DNA of 5,706 nt from NCBI GenBank assembly GCA_003661945.1, contig QMXC01000086.1:1-5706 (forward strand), in the 5' to 3' direction. Shown in pieces: positions 4,781 through 5,706 of the stretch; positions within the stretch are counted from its first letter, which is position 1, and each line of letters begins with the position of its first letter. A model generated the notes under the pieces. The model worked only from the letters and a program-made list of their open reading frames with translations, made no database searches and was not told the DNA's origin. A program made the position numbers and the translations under genes. This stretch comes from Candidatus Bathyarchaeota archaeon. Its GTDB lineage: Archaea; Thermoproteota; Bathyarchaeia; Bathyarchaeales; UBA233.

Positions 4781-5706
4781 TTGGAAAAGTTTGATGTTAT
4801 CGTGGTAGGCGCCGGAACCGCAGGGTGCCTCGCAGCTAAAACCGCGGCTAAAGCAGGGCTAAAAGTGTGCATAGTTGAAAAGAAGCCTATTGAAGAAATA
4901 GGGGAAAAGATTTGTGGAGACGCTGTTGGAAGACACCACTTCGAAAACTTGAAACTGAAGCCGCCGGAAGGCGAGGAACTGGAAAAGAAAATTCTAGGCA
5001 TCAAAGTTTATTCGCCTAACCTCGAAACTGTCTTCACGGTTAAAGGCGAAGGCTTACACGGCTACGTGCTCAACCGCAGAAACTTTGGGCAGCGACTGGT
5101 AAAAGAAGCCCTAGACGCCGGAGCCAACCTCTTCGAATCTGCGTTATGCGTTGAACCCATAATAGAAAAAGGATTCGTGAACGGAATCCTTCTAAAACAT
5201 CTGAAAACCGGCAAGGTAATGCGGCTTTTCAGCAGCGTGGTAGTAGAAGCCACCGGAGTCTCAGCGGTTCTAAGAAACAAGCTCCCAGACGAAATGGAAA
5301 TCCCGCAGAAGGTAGACCGGAAAGACGTTGAAGCATGCTACCGTGAAATAAGGCAGCTCAAAGACGAAGCTGAAGTTCCAGAACTTTGCGAAATATACCT
5401 AAACAACAAGGTAGCCCCAGGAGGCTACGTGTGGATTTTCCCAAAAGCCGGCTCGAAAGTAAACGTCGGCTTAGGAGTAGCCATGCGCGGAAACTTTCCG
5501 AATCCCAAAAAACGGTTCTACAGCCAAGTTATATCCAAACCCATGTTCGACAACTCCCTCCTGCTGAGCGGCGGAGCATGGACAGTTCCAACGAGAAGAC
5601 CCCTAGACAACATGGTTGGAAACGGAATCCTAATCGCCGGAGACGCCGCATGCCAAGTAAGCCCCATACACGGCGGCGGAATAGGCCCTTCAATGATGGG
5701 GGGTAA
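4781..5706 (+). CDS. Geranylgeranyl reductase family flavoprotein, C-terminus beyond the window
   Basis: An FAD-dependent oxidoreductase of the geranylgeranyl reductase family, cut by the right edge after 308 codons; relatives are about 390-450 residues. In archaea these enzymes reduce the double bonds of geranylgeranyl chains in ether lipids, but some act on other prenyl compounds. Visible motifs are the FAD-binding VGAGTAG (9-15) with acidic E33 after the second strand, KICGD (43-47), a conserved cysteine motif of the family, NRRNFGQRL (98-106), EATGVSA (156-162), the substrate-side GGYVWIFPK (214-222) with NVGLG (228-232), and the second flavin motif AGDAACQVSP (286-295) followed by HGGGIG. 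TTG 4781 is the start: it is the only start codon between an in-frame TAA and the flavin motif, and GTGGAG ends 10 bases before it. The TAA is that of the AsnC/Lrp gene, 42 bases away on the same strand, so co-transcription is likely. The protein probably sits at the inner membrane face. Confidence 0.93.
   Translation, partial: MEKFDVIVVGAGTAGCLAAKTAAKAGLKVCIVEKKPIEEIGEKICGDAVGRHHFENLKLKPPEGEELEKKILGIKVYSPNLETVFTVKGEGLHGYVLNRRNFGQRLVKEALDAGANLFESALCVEPIIEKGFVNGILLKHLKTGKVMRLFSSVVVEATGVSAVLRNKLPDEMEIPQKVDRKDVEACYREIRQLKDEAEVPELCEIYLNNKVAPGGYVWIFPKAGSKVNVGLGVAMRGNFPNPKKRFYSQVISKPMFDNSLLLSGGAWTVPTRRPLDNMVGNGILIAGDAACQVSPIHGGGIGPSMMGG

Noticed and set aside
4684..5280. Two minus-strand open frames opposite the reductase gene
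   Set aside because: Both are antisense to the FAD-binding region, whose motifs are intact in the plus frame; their Ser-rich products look like shadow translation.
5386..5706. Plus-strand open frame of 106 codons with a TTG start overlapping the reductase
   Set aside because: Its product is Arg/Ser/Pro-rich low-complexity sequence, and the other frame carries the reductase motifs without a break.
1..5706. CRISPR array, tRNA, rRNA, insertion sequence or attachment site
   Set aside because: No regularly spaced repeats, no cloverleaf or rRNA-like stretch, no transposase or integrase motif and no paired terminal repeats were seen.

Overview
This window looks archaeal. The last gene is a member of the geranylgeranyl reductase family, which saturates archaeal isoprenoid lipids. 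Short TATA-like boxes lie at archaeal distances from several starts. Initiation is mixed: some genes have GGAG/GAGG Shine-Dalgarno sites 5-10 nt before the start, one looks leaderless, and two use TTG starts. An AsnC/Lrp-type regulator, a small zinc-ribbon protein and a plant-EGY1-like site-2 protease also fit a TACK-type archaeon, perhaps a Bathyarchaeia-like lineage. That lineage guess is inference from gene style only; no rRNA or other marker is present.

Layout. Positions 1-2106 hold two tandem GT4 (GT-B fold) glycosyltransferase genes on the minus strand. The upstream one ends inside the start of the second, and the second runs off the left edge. A divergent intergenic region (2107-2290) separates them from a plus-strand intramembrane metalloprotease of the M50/S2P family (2291-3439). 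A 104-base gap with a 7-bp inverted repeat and a clear TATA box leads to a 74-residue protein with two membrane segments (3544-3768). This gene converges on a minus-strand zinc-ribbon protein (3765-4007), and the two stop codons share the palindrome CTAG. A 230-base divergent region (4008-4237), rich in short palindromes, carries the promoters of the zinc-ribbon gene and of an AsnC/Lrp regulator (4238-4738). After 42 bases comes a geranylgeranyl reductase-family flavoprotein with a TTG start (4781), cut by the right edge after 308 codons.

How the genes may work together. The two glycosyltransferases probably form one transcription unit that builds a surface glycan, a glycolipid or an N-glycan precursor. 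The Lrp-type regulator and the lipid reductase are co-oriented and close, so the regulator may control membrane-lipid saturation as well as itself and the divergent zinc-ribbon gene. The S2P protease and the small membrane protein are neighbours but have separate promoters, so a functional tie is only a guess. I saw no rRNA, tRNA, CRISPR array, insertion sequence or attachment site. I found no certain new system. The most interesting points are the regulatory architecture of 4008-4237, the overlapping glycosyltransferase pair and the unrecognised small membrane protein.
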